This document shows, piece by piece, positions 17,708 to 26,889 of a stretch of 64,000 bases of DNA. The translations under genes and the position numbers were made by a program. The DNA comes from UBA8752 sp965657965. Lineage in GTDB: Bacteria > Bacteroidota > Bacteroidia > Flavobacteriales_D > Sanyastnellaceae. Numbering within the stretch: position 1 is the first letter of the stretch; every line of letters begins with the position of its first letter. The stretch covers positions 1-64,000 of the forward strand of contig CBFHQM010000005.1 of assembly GCA_965657965.1 (NCBI GenBank). The letters run 5' to 3'. The notes under the pieces are model-generated. The model worked only from the letters and a program-made list of their open reading frames with translations. It ran no database searches and was not told the DNA's origin.

Positions 17708-18400
17708 TTAACCACGGTGCAACCCGCACTCTTTTGAAGATTGCTCCCACCACCAGCGGCCCGCTCTTGCGTCTTCGTGTGGCAAAACAGGGCGCGTGCA
17801 TGGCGCACAGCCAATGCTTGAGTATCCCATGGCGTAAAGCGGATTGACGGGAACACCCGTTTTTACCAAAGCCGTTTCCAACTCTTGGTCACTCCAATTT
17901 AACAGTGGGTGGAACTTCTTCAATCCCCAACCTGGCGCGTCCTCAACATTGCTCATCTGCGCACGGTTGGCACTGTGATTGCTTCTCAATCCTGTGATCC
18001 ACCAGTCCTTCCCCTCACACGCCGCTCTTAACGGGCGAATCTTGCGCATGGCACAACACGCCTTACGGGATTCAACACTCTCATAAATGGAGCTCAAACC
18101 CGATGTTTTTTTGAAGTCAACGACCTCCTTTGGATCGGGCAACAAGGCGCGAATTTCAACCCCAAAGTGATCTTCCGTTGCTTTCCACGTTTGTCGCGTC
18201 GCCGGAAACAAACAACCGGTGTCCAAGGACACAAGGTCGACATCCAACCCCGCCTTCAATACGGCCCATGTCAGGATTTGATCTTCCATGCTAAACGAAG
18301 TGGTCAACACCACCCGCTCACGGGTCACATTTGGCCCCAAGACCGATGTCATTTCCTCAAAAAGTGACGCAAACCACGGCCCTGTGCTGGAATATACCAT
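17708..18400 (-). CDS. cysH: Phosphoadenylyl/adenylyl-sulfate reductase (Fe-S type)
   Basis: Reduces activated sulfate (APS or PAPS) to sulfite in assimilatory sulfur metabolism. About 230 residues starting MVYSSTGP; an upstream in-frame start would add seven residues. Signatures are TTSFSMEDQ (nucleotide loop), LDTGCLFPAT, and the C-terminal redox motif ECGLH. The paired cysteines KACCAMRK and GCAPC bind a 4Fe-4S cluster, which points to the APS-using form rather than the cluster-free PAPS form. It lies 35 nt downstream of an Rrf2 regulator on the same strand. No cysDN or sulfite reductase gene is in the window. Confidence 0.9.
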   Translation of the reverse strand: MVYSSTGPWFASLFEEMTSVLGPNVTRERVVLTTSFSMEDQILTWAVLKAGLDVDLVSLDTGCLFPATRQTWKATEDHFGVEIRALLPDPKEVVDFKKTSGLSSIYESVESRKACCAMRKIRPLRAACEGKDWWITGLRSNHSANRAQMSNVEDAPGWGLKKFHPLLNWSDQELETALVKTGVPVNPLYAMGYSSIGCAPCTRPVLPHEDARAGRWWWEQSSKECGLHRG

Positions 18401-18435
18401 CGCACAAAAATAGCAAAACACACAATTCCCACCAA

Positions 18436-18861
18436 TTAAGTGGGGTTAAGAAAATCCTCCAGGGTTCGCTTCTCTAAAATGGCCAGTTGAGCGTCCCGAA
18501 CCTCGACCATCATGCGGTGAAGACCGCAGTCCTCTTCGACACAATCTTCGCACTTCTGATAGTAATTCAAACTCACGCAAGCCAGAGGGGCAATGGGCCC
18601 GTCCATCAATCGGATAACCTTGGCCATTGTCACCTCCTCGGCAGGTAAGTTCAAAGCGTGCCCACCGCGCGGACCCCTTCGGCTCTTGACCACGCCACCC
18701 GACCGAAGCTCTACCAAAATCTGCTCCAAAAACTTCACACTCATCGGAGACGATTCACAAATCTGCTTGGCACTCATCCACCCTCCATCCTCGCTAGAGT
18801 CAAGAGACTTGGCCAGTACGGCCAAGGCACGGAACGCATATTGGGCCTTCTTGGTTAGCAT
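18436..18861 (-). CDS. Rrf2-family transcriptional regulator
   Basis: A 141-residue winged-helix regulator starting MLTKKAQYAFRALAVLA. The helix-turn-helix covers about residues 28-68 (SAKQICESSPMSVKFLEQIL, then a wing with RRGPRGGHAL). Four cysteines (95, 104, 107 and 112) form a C-x8-C-x2-C-x4-C cluster that could bind Fe-S or another metal. Its place directly in front of cysH suggests control of sulfur assimilation, like CymR or IscR relatives; this is inference. It starts 10 nt after the upstream secreted-protein gene. Confidence 0.9.
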   Translation of the reverse strand: MLTKKAQYAFRALAVLAKSLDSSEDGGWMSAKQICESSPMSVKFLEQILVELRSGGVVKSRRGPRGGHALNLPAEEVTMAKVIRLMDGPIAPLACVSLNYYQKCEDCVEEDCGLHRMMVEVRDAQLAILEKRTLEDFLNPT

Positions 18862-18871
18862 CGCAATTCGC

Positions 18872-19882
18872 TCAGCGGCGGACCACAATTCGGTGGACCG
18901 GACAAGAAACGCAGGCGGCGCCATCCGCACCGAGCGACATCAACAGGACCAAGCCCGTGCCCCAACTTGATGTTGAAATGCGATCAAGGCGCCCCGTCGA
19001 CACGCCTTCATCCAACACCTTTCCATCCAAAGACATGGCCCTCCAGCGCTGTCCTTGCACCATGGGCCATGTGACCTCGTCCCCAGACTGAACCGGATTT
19101 GGAAAAGGTGCTTGGGCAGACTGCGTCGCTTCCGTGGGAATGGATGTGACTCCGTTGGCAAGCCAGGCCACGTCTGTCACCGATAAAAGCATGTTTCCCT
19201 CCAAGTCCGTGACGTCCAATATTTCGTGGTAAAACAAGGGAAGCATTGAGTCTGGGGCAAAATAAACGACTTGATTCAAGTACCAATTGGCGGTGTCTCC
19301 CTCGTACGTTTCTGTGTAAAACTGAGTGTAAACGCCCCGCAAAACTTCTTGAATCTCCACCCCGTCAGGCATCACCAACGACCCCCACGCATCAACCTCA
19401 AACGAAGCTTCACCCGTCAACGAATACGGTTGACCAAACAAAGTGATCTCCGCTCCGAATTCATCGTCACTGCCTGTACCCAGCCCCATCGGGTAAGTCC
19501 ACTGAACCAGCGGATCAGAAAAAGGAAGGGCCACCCCATTTGCAGGATTGGCATTGCCAAACACCTGCATGCTGCTTTCTGAAAGGGACAAGAAACCCAG
19601 TTGGTCGCCATTGACCGTAGCCCATTCTGCCCCATCAAATGATTTGAAAAAAGGCGACGATCCAGCAGGAATCACCTCCAACAACCCGACTGAACTTCCA
19701 ATCGTTCCCGAGAAGTCCCAGCTTTGAAAATCCTCACTTGCTTCTGTGGGAGCGAAATACTCCCCTGCAACCAGCTCTGATGTGTAGCCCAAATCTGGCA
19801 CTGACGGTGTTTCAAACACAGGCTGCGCCATGGTTTGTGTCACCGCAAAAAACATGGGCACAAAAAAAAGAACTTTGTTCAT
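18872..19882 (-). CDS. Secreted protein with a probable type IX sorting domain
   Basis: A 336-residue exported protein: signal peptide MNKVLFFVPMFFAVTQTMA, then a beta-rich middle with no recognised domain. The last 75 residues look like a type A type IX sorting domain: PFPNPVQSGD, then a WRAMSLDGKVLDEG strand and a basic RIVVRR end. That predicts passage through the outer membrane by type IX secretion and surface anchoring, which fits the sprE gene at 51.8 kb. The cysteine-containing segment CVSCPV near the end is unusual for such domains. Function unknown. Confidence 0.75.
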   Translation of the reverse strand: MNKVLFFVPMFFAVTQTMAQPVFETPSVPDLGYTSELVAGEYFAPTEASEDFQSWDFSGTIGSSVGLLEVIPAGSSPFFKSFDGAEWATVNGDQLGFLSLSESSMQVFGNANPANGVALPFSDPLVQWTYPMGLGTGSDDEFGAEITLFGQPYSLTGEASFEVDAWGSLVMPDGVEIQEVLRGVYTQFYTETYEGDTANWYLNQVVYFAPDSMLPLFYHEILDVTDLEGNMLLSVTDVAWLANGVTSIPTEATQSAQAPFPNPVQSGDEVTWPMVQGQRWRAMSLDGKVLDEGVSTGRLDRISTSSWGTGLVLLMSLGADGAACVSCPVHRIVVRR

Positions 19883-19916
19883 GTCGCTAATCTAGCTGAA
19901 CAAAGCTCTTTCGTTG

Positions 19917-19997
19917 TACCCGGAGTGGGAATCGAACCCACACTCCAAAGGAACGCGAGTTTGAGTCGCGCGCGTCTACCAATTCCGCCATCCGGGC
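19917..19997 (-). tRNA. tRNA-Leu (anticodon CAA)
   Basis: An 81-nt cloverleaf on the minus strand. The acceptor arm GCCCGGA pairs with TCCGGGT (one G-T pair at the end), the anticodon stem CGCGA/TCGCG holds the loop CTCAAAC with anticodon CAA, and a short class II variable arm is followed by the TTCGATT T-loop. CCA is not encoded. It lies between a histidine kinase gene and the secreted-protein gene, all on the same strand. Confidence 0.95.
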
Positions 19998-20008
19998 AAG
20001 GAGGGCGA

Positions 20009-20016
20009 CAAAAGTA
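20009..20016 (-). promoter_or_regulatory. -7 element of the tRNA-Leu promoter
   Basis: The minus strand reads TACTTTTG, a perfect TAnnTTTG, 11 nt upstream of the tRNA 5' end. The -33 position holds TGT, a poor match, inside the end of the kinase gene. The placement is right for a tRNA promoter. Confidence 0.55.
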
Positions 20017-20023
20017 GCCATTA

Positions 20024-21514
20024 TTAAGCGGATTCCACAGGAAGCGACACACGGAAAGTCGTTCCCACACCTTCTTCACTGCGAAGAATGCCAATTTGCC
20101 CCCCGTGATACTCTCGTACAATGCGGCGTACCAGACTCAGTCCCAGTCCCCACCCACGTTTTTTAGTACTAAATCCAGGCTCGAACACTTGCCGCTGCAC
20201 GCGACGAGACATTCCTCTACCCGTGTCTCGAATGTCCAGCGTGGCCCGCCCGAGTTCATGCCAAAGGCGCACCTCCAATTCACCCGACCCTTCCATCGCG
20301 TCCACCGCATTCTTCGTTAGGTTTTCAAGAACCCAACCAAACAACGCGGGGTTAAAAGACGCCCGCAAAGGAACCTCGGGCATCGACACGGTAAACGTAA
20401 CCGCTTTGGGCATTCTGCGTTGCAAATACGCCATGGTCTCCCCCACAAAAGCGCCCAAATCTTCGACAGTCAATTCAGGGTCCGATCCGATTTTTGAGAA
20501 GCGATCGGTTACGGTTCGCAGCCGGCCGATGTCCTTTTCCAATTCCACCAAAACGTCTTCGGCCACTTCTTCACCCCGCAACACTTCTACCCAAGCCATG
20601 AGGGCCGACAGCGGTGTCCCCAGCTGATGTGCTGTTTCCTTGGCCATGCCCACCCAAACGCGGTTCTGCTCAGAACGACGAAACGCACTAAAGGTGGAAT
20701 AGGCCAAAAGCAAAAAGCCCCCAATAATCAAGAGCTGCACCACAGGGAAATAACGCAGTTGCTTCAACACCAAGGACTCATCGTACAGAATCCATTGTTT
20801 TCCGGTTTCCGGAAGGTCCAATACAATCGGTGCATTGACCGAAGACAGCCGTTGGATTAACCCCGTGGTGTCGGCCAATTCAGAGGCCTCAAAACGATGA
20901 GATTGAAGGATGTTTTTGAGACCCGAATCCGCCAAAAGGACCGGAATAGACGCTGAATTCAGAACGGTCTCCGAAATGAAGGAGTGAATCAGGTCGTCCA
21001 TAACCGACTTGAGCTCTCGAAAACGATTGCTCTGATCATAGTACACCATTAGGCCCTGCTCAAACTCGATCACCGTTCCTTTCGTAGCCAAGGATTCACG
21101 CAACGAGTCCAAACGCTCAGGTGTCCGCAGAACCTCGGGTACATTAATGTCGGCCTGGAGCACCCCCTCCTTGTATACCAGCACCGGAATGGTTCGGTTT
21201 CCTTGAATAAAACGGGTGATGAAGGTGAGGTCAATCGGAGCGCCTGGCTCTGCCTCTTGAATGATGCGATAAGCCTCGCCCATCAAATCCGCCTTGTCCC
21301 GCTCTTCGCTGCGAAGGGACGCAAACAGAACGTCCGTGTACCGAACCAATTCGGCCCGCTGAACAATGGCTTCGGACCACAACGCTACTTTTCTCTGCTC
21401 CTCTGATCGCAACGTTCTCGCAATCCTGCCGCTTGACCAAAGGGTCAAAGCCACAATGGCAAAAGCACCCACAAACAAAATGAGGCGGGAATATTGCTTG
21501 TTTTGAGGTCTCAT
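20024..21514 (-). CDS. Membrane sensor histidine kinase
   Basis: A 496-residue kinase. A membrane segment at about 10-28 and another at about 263-280 bracket a roughly 230-residue periplasmic sensor region with no recognised domain. The dimerisation/phosphoacceptor box AKETAHQLGTPLSAL has its histidine near residue 297. The ATPase domain carries the N box ENLTKNAVDAM, the G1 box DTGRGM and the G2 box GWGLGLSLV. No response regulator is adjacent, so it is an orphan here. It reads toward the tRNA-Leu gene, with 26 nt between. Confidence 0.9.
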   Translation of the reverse strand: MRPQNKQYSRLILFVGAFAIVALTLWSSGRIARTLRSEEQRKVALWSEAIVQRAELVRYTDVLFASLRSEERDKADLMGEAYRIIQEAEPGAPIDLTFITRFIQGNRTIPVLVYKEGVLQADINVPEVLRTPERLDSLRESLATKGTVIEFEQGLMVYYDQSNRFRELKSVMDDLIHSFISETVLNSASIPVLLADSGLKNILQSHRFEASELADTTGLIQRLSSVNAPIVLDLPETGKQWILYDESLVLKQLRYFPVVQLLIIGGFLLLAYSTFSAFRRSEQNRVWVGMAKETAHQLGTPLSALMAWVEVLRGEEVAEDVLVELEKDIGRLRTVTDRFSKIGSDPELTVEDLGAFVGETMAYLQRRMPKAVTFTVSMPEVPLRASFNPALFGWVLENLTKNAVDAMEGSGELEVRLWHELGRATLDIRDTGRGMSRRVQRQVFEPGFSTKKRGWGLGLSLVRRIVREYHGGQIGILRSEEGVGTTFRVSLPVESA

Positions 21515-21610
21515 GCCAGGTGTGCGGAGTCAACGCAAGATTCATTCAAAAGGTATCCAAACCTCGTATGTTGACCATTCTTCTTCCACGAAACGAATGT
21601 TGGACCAACA

Positions 21611-21639
21611 AAAACGCCGACTTGCGTCGGCGTCTTTTT
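21611..21639. terminator. Bidirectional intrinsic terminator
   Basis: A perfect 8-bp stem ACGCCGAC (21614-21621) / GTCGGCGT (21626-21633) with a TTGC loop has an A-run on its left and a T-run on its right, so it works on both strands. It ends the AsmA-like transcript running left from 21761. The rest of the 246-bp gap between that gene and the histidine kinase shows nothing else I can name. Confidence 0.85.
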
Positions 21640-21760
21640 GGGTTAGTGAAGCCCAAGCATATTTGGTTAAGTCTACTGCCCGGTTTCATCCGATTCAGCA
21701 GATGGCAAATATAGAGAATATTAACGTTAGTCGGTTAACAAAGTCCGCTCATCTTTTTTT

Positions 21761-24379
21761 TCACCGAAAATCGTCCTCGTCATCTAACGGCAAATTGTCC
21801 GGCGTCACAGGCAACTTTGACTGCTCTTCAGGTGGCGCAGCAAGCCGATCTACTGGCCGGTCTGGCGCGTCTGAAACGGGCCCTTCCGTCCCCAACACGC
21901 CCTTCAATCGACTCCATGCACCCTGCCTTTGGTTTCGACGGTGTTCTTGATGAGCGGCTCGGTCGTATCCAAAGACCGGCTCCTCCATTGTGCCCCGCAT
22001 GGCCAAGAAAAAGCGATGGCCCAACCCGTCCTCTTCCATTGGGCCCCACTCGCCCTCGTCTGCTTTCAAATCGCGCAGGGCAAAGTCCAACGTAAAATCC
22101 ATCTCTCCCCCCAAACGATACCAACCGTCTACCCCTAAATCCATGGCGTCTGAAAACACCTCCGTTGGCGCCAAGGTGATCAAGCCACGACTCAACGTAA
22201 TGTGCGTGGAAATGGGTTGAAAACGAACACGGTTCAACCGCCTCTTCAAATCCTCAGCGTCCGAAATAAACTGGTACTTACGCTCCTTTGCCAAGGTGGA
22301 CGGGATGGCTTGCAGCAAGTCGAATTCTACCAATTGCCCCTCTTCCAGCCGCACCTCGAGATCTGCATTCCACTGAACCGATGCCGGTCGATTGGGCTCA
22401 AACGTCAAGGTCCCTTCCGACCAAATTCGGCCCTGGACATGCTCCGACCGCAATGTGTTTTGTCCGAGGCCCGAAGTCCCCAAAAGGAGTTCTGAGAAGT
22501 CGGCGTTCACCAGCCGCCCCTCCATTCGAGCAACCCGACCATCCCATGTTCCCGAAGCACTTACCCTCCCATCAAAAATGGCCGCAGTCAGCGTTTCAAT
22601 CTTCGCCTCATCTCCTTTCCATTCCCCACTGGCCGACCATTCATCGGCCTCTAAATCTCCCAAACGCATCCGCCGTCCACCCATCGTATAAGACCAGAGC
22701 CGGACGCTCGGCGTTGAGGACCCGTTTGCCCCCTCCATCTCAATGCCCTCTAACCCCAACCGCAACCGGTCCACATCAAGACTGGACATGTCCACCGTAA
22801 CCTCACCATTTGTGGCATTCCAATTCACCCCTGCGCTCCCCTCAACGCCAGGGGCTTCAAACCTGGCTCCTTGAACTTTCCATCCGTCTTCAGCGCTCGT
22901 TGCCGTTGCCTCGTGAACGACAAACACGGACGCGTCGTTCCTCAACTCAACACCCTCAAGATGGACTTGGGCACCTGGATCAAAGTCCACCGCCCAGGGC
23001 TCTTGACCACCACCTCGAATGTCCAAAGCACCGCTCCACCGAACGGAGCCTCCATCCCCAATGCGCATGGAGCCGAGCAACTTCTGATCTGGGTCCAACC
23101 ACGAAGACAACCCTTGAGGCCGACACACCGCCTGACCTTCCACATGAACATTCAATGTCTGGCCCAGGGCTGTCACAGAGGCGTTGGCCGCCCATTCCCC
23201 TTGCGCTGCCTTTCCTGTCAATTGCGTTCCCTGTGCCGCCCACCCCCTTTTCGTGCTCCACAAAGCCAACCCGCCAGACACCACTTCCAAGCTCGCACCG
23301 CCCTGTGTCCAAACCAATGGCGAAGGCGCCACTTGCGCCGCCCACCCGCCAGTCCACGATTCCTGCGTGGGACCACTCCATCCAGGCGTGTTCGTTCCAG
23401 ACAACGCAGATTTTCCAATTCGAAGGAACACGTCTGCCCGACCCGAAACGCCAGCTAAACTGGACCCCACAGCCTTCTGAACACCCGCTGGCAATGCGCG
23501 CTCAACCGCTTTGACTTCGGCGTCTTTGGCATTCAATGCCAAGCCAAAAAGTCCGTCGCGCGCCACCAACGTGCCGGTCACCTCCACCTCCTGACCCCGC
23601 CCTGAAACTTGACCTCCCGTCAACACCGCTTCCTGAATCCCCAAAACAACACCGCGGTCGGCCATGCGGCCGCCAAACTTCAGGTTCAACCCCATGTTGT
23701 CCATCCACGACGTTTGGCCTGAAGCCACCGAAATGTTCCGACCTCGAACTTCACCTCTGGTCACAAAGCCTTGTTCACCCTCGCTCGCCAAGCTCACTTC
23801 GGCTTGATCGAGTTCCGCAGACCACTCTATGGTGTTGCTTGACGTCGCCCAACTTCCCGTCGTGATCACGTCCACCAGCGCCAACGCATCCACCTGCCAT
23901 CCGTCCAGTTTGGAACCCTGATTTTCTCCGTCACTTTCCTTCCAAAAGACCCAATTTTGCTTTCCGTCTTGGGTTCGGTTCAAATCCAACCTCCCTCCCT
24001 TTAACTGAAAAGATTTGACCTCAAGTCGATCTTCGAGCAGGGGCCACCATGCCACCCGAACAGCCACCTCCTCCATGACCAAGAAATCATGGCCCGGACG
24101 CAATCCATCTTCAATTTGTACCCCTTGCAAGCTCACTTCGACGTCTGGCCAAGCCCTCCACACCGACACGGACAGTCCGTCGATGTGAACATCTGCAGCC
24201 AAGTGCGGCTGAATCCACGACAGAATGCGGCTCTCGAGACCGCGAGACTGCCACCACAATCCCCCCGTAAACACCACAACCAAAAAGGCCACCAGCGCAA
24301 CCCAACGCCCCGACAGCCGCGCCACACGGCGAAAGCTTTTCTGCGGAGATCCGTCGGTTTTTTGTTGTGTCTCGGACAT
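21761..24379 (-). CDS. Large AsmA-like membrane protein
   Basis: An 872-residue protein starting MSETQQKTDG, with one membrane anchor at about 28-48 (WVALVAFLVVVFTGGLWW) and a long beta-rich remainder. The start of the body (HLAADVHIDGLSVSVWRAWPDVEVSLQGVQI) and the late segment with FTLDFALRDLKAD are typical of the AsmA/TamB-like superfamily, whose members form hydrophobic channels thought to move phospholipids across the envelope. The open frame runs upstream past ATG 24379, but that part lies in the intergenic space before sodA and lacks family features. Ends in a Pro/Asp-rich tail. Cargo cannot be told. Confidence 0.8.
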   Translation of the reverse strand: MSETQQKTDGSPQKSFRRVARLSGRWVALVAFLVVVFTGGLWWQSRGLESRILSWIQPHLAADVHIDGLSVSVWRAWPDVEVSLQGVQIEDGLRPGHDFLVMEEVAVRVAWWPLLEDRLEVKSFQLKGGRLDLNRTQDGKQNWVFWKESDGENQGSKLDGWQVDALALVDVITTGSWATSSNTIEWSAELDQAEVSLASEGEQGFVTRGEVRGRNISVASGQTSWMDNMGLNLKFGGRMADRGVVLGIQEAVLTGGQVSGRGQEVEVTGTLVARDGLFGLALNAKDAEVKAVERALPAGVQKAVGSSLAGVSGRADVFLRIGKSALSGTNTPGWSGPTQESWTGGWAAQVAPSPLVWTQGGASLEVVSGGLALWSTKRGWAAQGTQLTGKAAQGEWAANASVTALGQTLNVHVEGQAVCRPQGLSSWLDPDQKLLGSMRIGDGGSVRWSGALDIRGGGQEPWAVDFDPGAQVHLEGVELRNDASVFVVHEATATSAEDGWKVQGARFEAPGVEGSAGVNWNATNGEVTVDMSSLDVDRLRLGLEGIEMEGANGSSTPSVRLWSYTMGGRRMRLGDLEADEWSASGEWKGDEAKIETLTAAIFDGRVSASGTWDGRVARMEGRLVNADFSELLLGTSGLGQNTLRSEHVQGRIWSEGTLTFEPNRPASVQWNADLEVRLEEGQLVEFDLLQAIPSTLAKERKYQFISDAEDLKRRLNRVRFQPISTHITLSRGLITLAPTEVFSDAMDLGVDGWYRLGGEMDFTLDFALRDLKADEGEWGPMEEDGLGHRFFLAMRGTMEEPVFGYDRAAHQEHRRNQRQGAWSRLKGVLGTEGPVSDAPDRPVDRLAAPPEEQSKLPVTPDNLPLDDEDDFR

Positions 24380-24503
24380 GACTAGAGCGGCACAAATATC
24401 CACGGGCAACAGCACGGATTTACACACTCCATTGAACCAACGCCAACCATTGGAGTTGAATTGTGGCGTCTCCCTTGAATTATCTTCCCAAAAAAGCCAC
24501 CCC

Positions 24504-25256
24504 ATGGACAAGAGAACCTTCATTAAACTCACCGGTCTTGCCGGAGCCGGTGTTCTCGGTGTCCCCTTGGTTTCTTCGTTAATTGGCTGCGGAACGTCTC
24601 CCTCTACTTCCCCTGCCAATGAAGCGGCAGAAGCGGTGTTCACCTTGCCTGAATTGGGGTTTGACTATGCGGCTCTCGAGCCCACCATCGACCGGGACAC
24701 CATGAAAATTCACCACGGCAAGCATCATGCGGGGTACGTTCGAAAGCTCAATGCTGCGCTCGAGGGTCACCCTCTCAAAGGAACGGCGCTCGAAGACCTT
24801 CTCGCCAACATTGGGTCGGACGATACCGCACTACGCAACAACGGGGGCGGACACTTCAACCACGCCTTGTTTTGGAAGGTGATTTCCCCAACAACATCCC
24901 CAACTGACGCCCAGCCTACCGGGCCTCTTGAACGCCGCATCAACGCTTCTTTCGGTGACCTTGAAACCCTAAAAAGCACCCTGGTTTCCGCCGCTGCTAG
25001 CCAATTTGGGTCCGGTTGGGCCTGGCTTGTCCAAGACACCCAACAACCTGACCAATTGATTGTGACCTCCACGGCCAATCAAGACAACCCCCTTATGACG
25101 GGCATTGTCCCCAGCGCCGGACAAGGACGCCCACTCTTGGGAATCGATGTTTGGGAGCACGCCTATTACTTGAACTATCAGAACCGACGCACGGACTATG
25201 TTGCGGCATTGCTCGATCAAATCAATTGGTCGGCGGTCTCGTCTTTGATGGCGTAA
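24504..25256 (+). CDS. Exported Fe/Mn superoxide dismutase (lipoprotein-like)
   Basis: Converts superoxide to oxygen and peroxide. The 250-residue protein has the SOD core from about residue 48: metal ligands in KIHHGKHHAGY, HFNHALFW, and DVWEHAYY (Asp and His), with GSGWAWL between. In front is an export signal, MDKRTFIKLTGLAGAGVLG, with a Tat-like KRTFIK motif and a possible lipobox SLIGC near residue 29, followed by a Ser/Thr/Pro linker. Most Fe/Mn-SODs are cytoplasmic, so envelope location is notable. The choice of Fe or Mn is not clear from sequence. Its end overlaps the next, convergent gene by 35 bp. Confidence 0.9.
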   Translation: MDKRTFIKLTGLAGAGVLGVPLVSSLIGCGTSPSTSPANEAAEAVFTLPELGFDYAALEPTIDRDTMKIHHGKHHAGYVRKLNAALEGHPLKGTALEDLLANIGSDDTALRNNGGGHFNHALFWKVISPTTSPTDAQPTGPLERRINASFGDLETLKSTLVSAAASQFGSGWAWLVQDTQQPDQLIVTSTANQDNPLMTGIVPSAGQGRPLLGIDVWEHAYYLNYQNRRTDYVAALLDQINWSAVSSLMA

Positions 25257-25776
25257 CCACCGCTCCGTTGGGCAAGGGACATCGCCACCCGTCGTAGGCC
25301 ATTTTTCCCCGTTGAGTGAGCTGGCCAAACTCTGCAGCGGTTGGGGCCAATAAGTGGTACTCCCAACCCAACGTTCCTTGGGCTTGTTTTGTGACTCTCG
25401 ACACCGCCAAAATGGAGTCAGCCACGCCCAGAAAAGCTGGACTCTCCTCCAACGTATGGGCCGTCATTTCGACCCCGTCATTTTGAATGACCACCACAGC
25501 ATAGTGTCCCGTTTCAGGAACAGGAAGGTTCACGATCAACGACCCTGCCATTTTTCTCAGAAGAAAATCCACGCCGTTCACCAGCACCGTGTCTCCCATT
25601 GAAACAGTGTCCTTGCCAATCTGCCAAGCTCCGACCTCATCTCGAATGGTCCCCCGAAAAGCCTTGGGGATGTTGGGCAGATTCACACGCTTCGGCGGCA
25701 TGGGTTCCGAAAACTGAACGCTCGGAACACACGATGCCAGGATCATGCTGATCACAATGAAAAAAAAGAGGCGCAT
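25222..25776 (-). CDS. Hypothetical lipoprotein
   Basis: A 184-residue protein starting at ATG 25776 with MRLFFFIVISMILASC, a signal with lipobox and lipidated cysteine at residue 16. The body is beta-rich and contains VSMGDTVLVNGVDFLL and GHYAVVVIQNDG; I recognise no domain. It lies 13 nt downstream of uppP and is probably the last gene of that cluster. Its end overlaps the convergent superoxide dismutase gene by 35 bp, so the two transcripts would form a short duplex. Confidence 0.7.
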   Translation of the reverse strand: MRLFFFIVISMILASCVPSVQFSEPMPPKRVNLPNIPKAFRGTIRDEVGAWQIGKDTVSMGDTVLVNGVDFLLRKMAGSLIVNLPVPETGHYAVVVIQNDGVEMTAHTLEESPAFLGVADSILAVSRVTKQAQGTLGWEYHLLAPTAAEFGQLTQRGKMAYDGWRCPLPNGAVVTPSKTRPPTN

Positions 25777-25789
25777 CGAAACCGAAGTT

Positions 25790-26854
25790 TTAGGTGTGCG
25801 TGAGCAGGATGGCGGTTGCCCCCGCCAACAGGCAATAGACAGCGAAGCCATTAAAACCGTTTCGCTTCACCAAAGAAATCATCGTCTTGCAGGCCCAGCA
25901 TCCGCTCAAAAAAGCGGCGAATGCTCCCACCACAAGCGCCATTGAAGACACAGAGCCCGCCACTTGGTGCAAGGGGTCCATTAAATCGCGAATCTCCAAT
26001 GCCGTCGCACCTAAAATTGGCGGAAGCACCATTAAAAAACTGAATCGAGCGGCCTCTTCACGGCTCACACCAAGCAACAATGCTGCAGACAAAGTGGCGC
26101 CACTGCGACTCACACCAGGCAACACTGCAACCGCTTGAGCACATCCAATGACAACCGCCTCTAAGGGGCCCACTTTGCCACCAGTTCGGCCTTTTCGCTG
26201 AGCCCAAAACAAAAGTGCAGAGGTGAACAGCAGGGCCCAGCCCACAGGCGCCAAGTGCCCATCAAGGCGGGCCTCAATCCAATCTGAAAAAGAAAAGTAA
26301 ACCACCGCCAACGGCAGCATGGACAAGAGAACAAAGCCCGCAAAACGGCGTGCGGGATTCCAAAATTCTCCCGAGGCGACCAGGCCCAAAAGCAAGTCCC
26401 GAATGTCCGTTCGAAAAACCACGATGGTACTCAAGGAAGTCGCCCCGTGCACCACAACGCTAAACGCCAGGCCCCCTTCGCTAACACCCAAAAGGGCCTT
26501 CCCCAATTCTAAGTGTCCCGAACTGCTGACCGGCAAAAACTCCGTCAACCCCTGGACCAGCCCCAACAAAAAGGCCTCAAGGACGCCCATCAAGCTTCCC
26601 GACTCAGCGGGGAAACGCTTCAAAATGCTGTAAAAGATGATCCCATAACCCAGCAACACGGTCAGTGGCGCTATGGTGATGCGTCGCGCACTAAAAATCT
26701 CCTCGGAGAATTCATTGGGGTCCTCCACACCGCCCCCGCTCATGAGCACGTAGCCCAATGCAAGCAGACCCAATCCCACCAAAAGAAACTGGTAATTCTT
26801 GCGCTCAAAGGGGAATGCATTTCGGCCTTCTTGGGGGGAAGATGTGCTGCTCAT
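25790..26854 (-). CDS. uppP: DUF3098 protein fused in frame to undecaprenyl-diphosphatase UppP
   Basis: Recycles the lipid carrier of peptidoglycan synthesis by removing phosphate from undecaprenyl diphosphate. As read, one 354-residue chain: residues 1-80 are a DUF3098 protein (FPFERKNYQFLLVGLGLLALG, then a second membrane helix ending IIFYSILKR); from Met89 a complete 266-residue UppP follows with GLVQGLTEFLPVSSSGH and GVSRSGATLS catalytic motifs. In relatives these are two adjacent genes. One extra C in the CCCC run at 26609-26612 would put a TGA right after the DUF3098 part, so a one-base sequence error could explain the fusion. It follows ftsX. Confidence 0.85.
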   Translation of the reverse strand: MSSTSSPQEGRNAFPFERKNYQFLLVGLGLLALGYVLMSGGGVEDPNEFSEEIFSARRITIAPLTVLLGYGIIFYSILKRFPAESGSLMGVLEAFLLGLVQGLTEFLPVSSSGHLELGKALLGVSEGGLAFSVVVHGATSLSTIVVFRTDIRDLLLGLVASGEFWNPARRFAGFVLLSMLPLAVVYFSFSDWIEARLDGHLAPVGWALLFTSALLFWAQRKGRTGGKVGPLEAVVIGCAQAVAVLPGVSRSGATLSAALLLGVSREEAARFSFLMVLPPILGATALEIRDLMDPLHQVAGSVSSMALVVGAFAAFLSGCWACKTMISLVKRNGFNGFAVYCLLAGATAILLTHT

Positions 26855-26889
26855 GACTGCGAAAATAAGACCAACGAGCCCCTTGCGTC

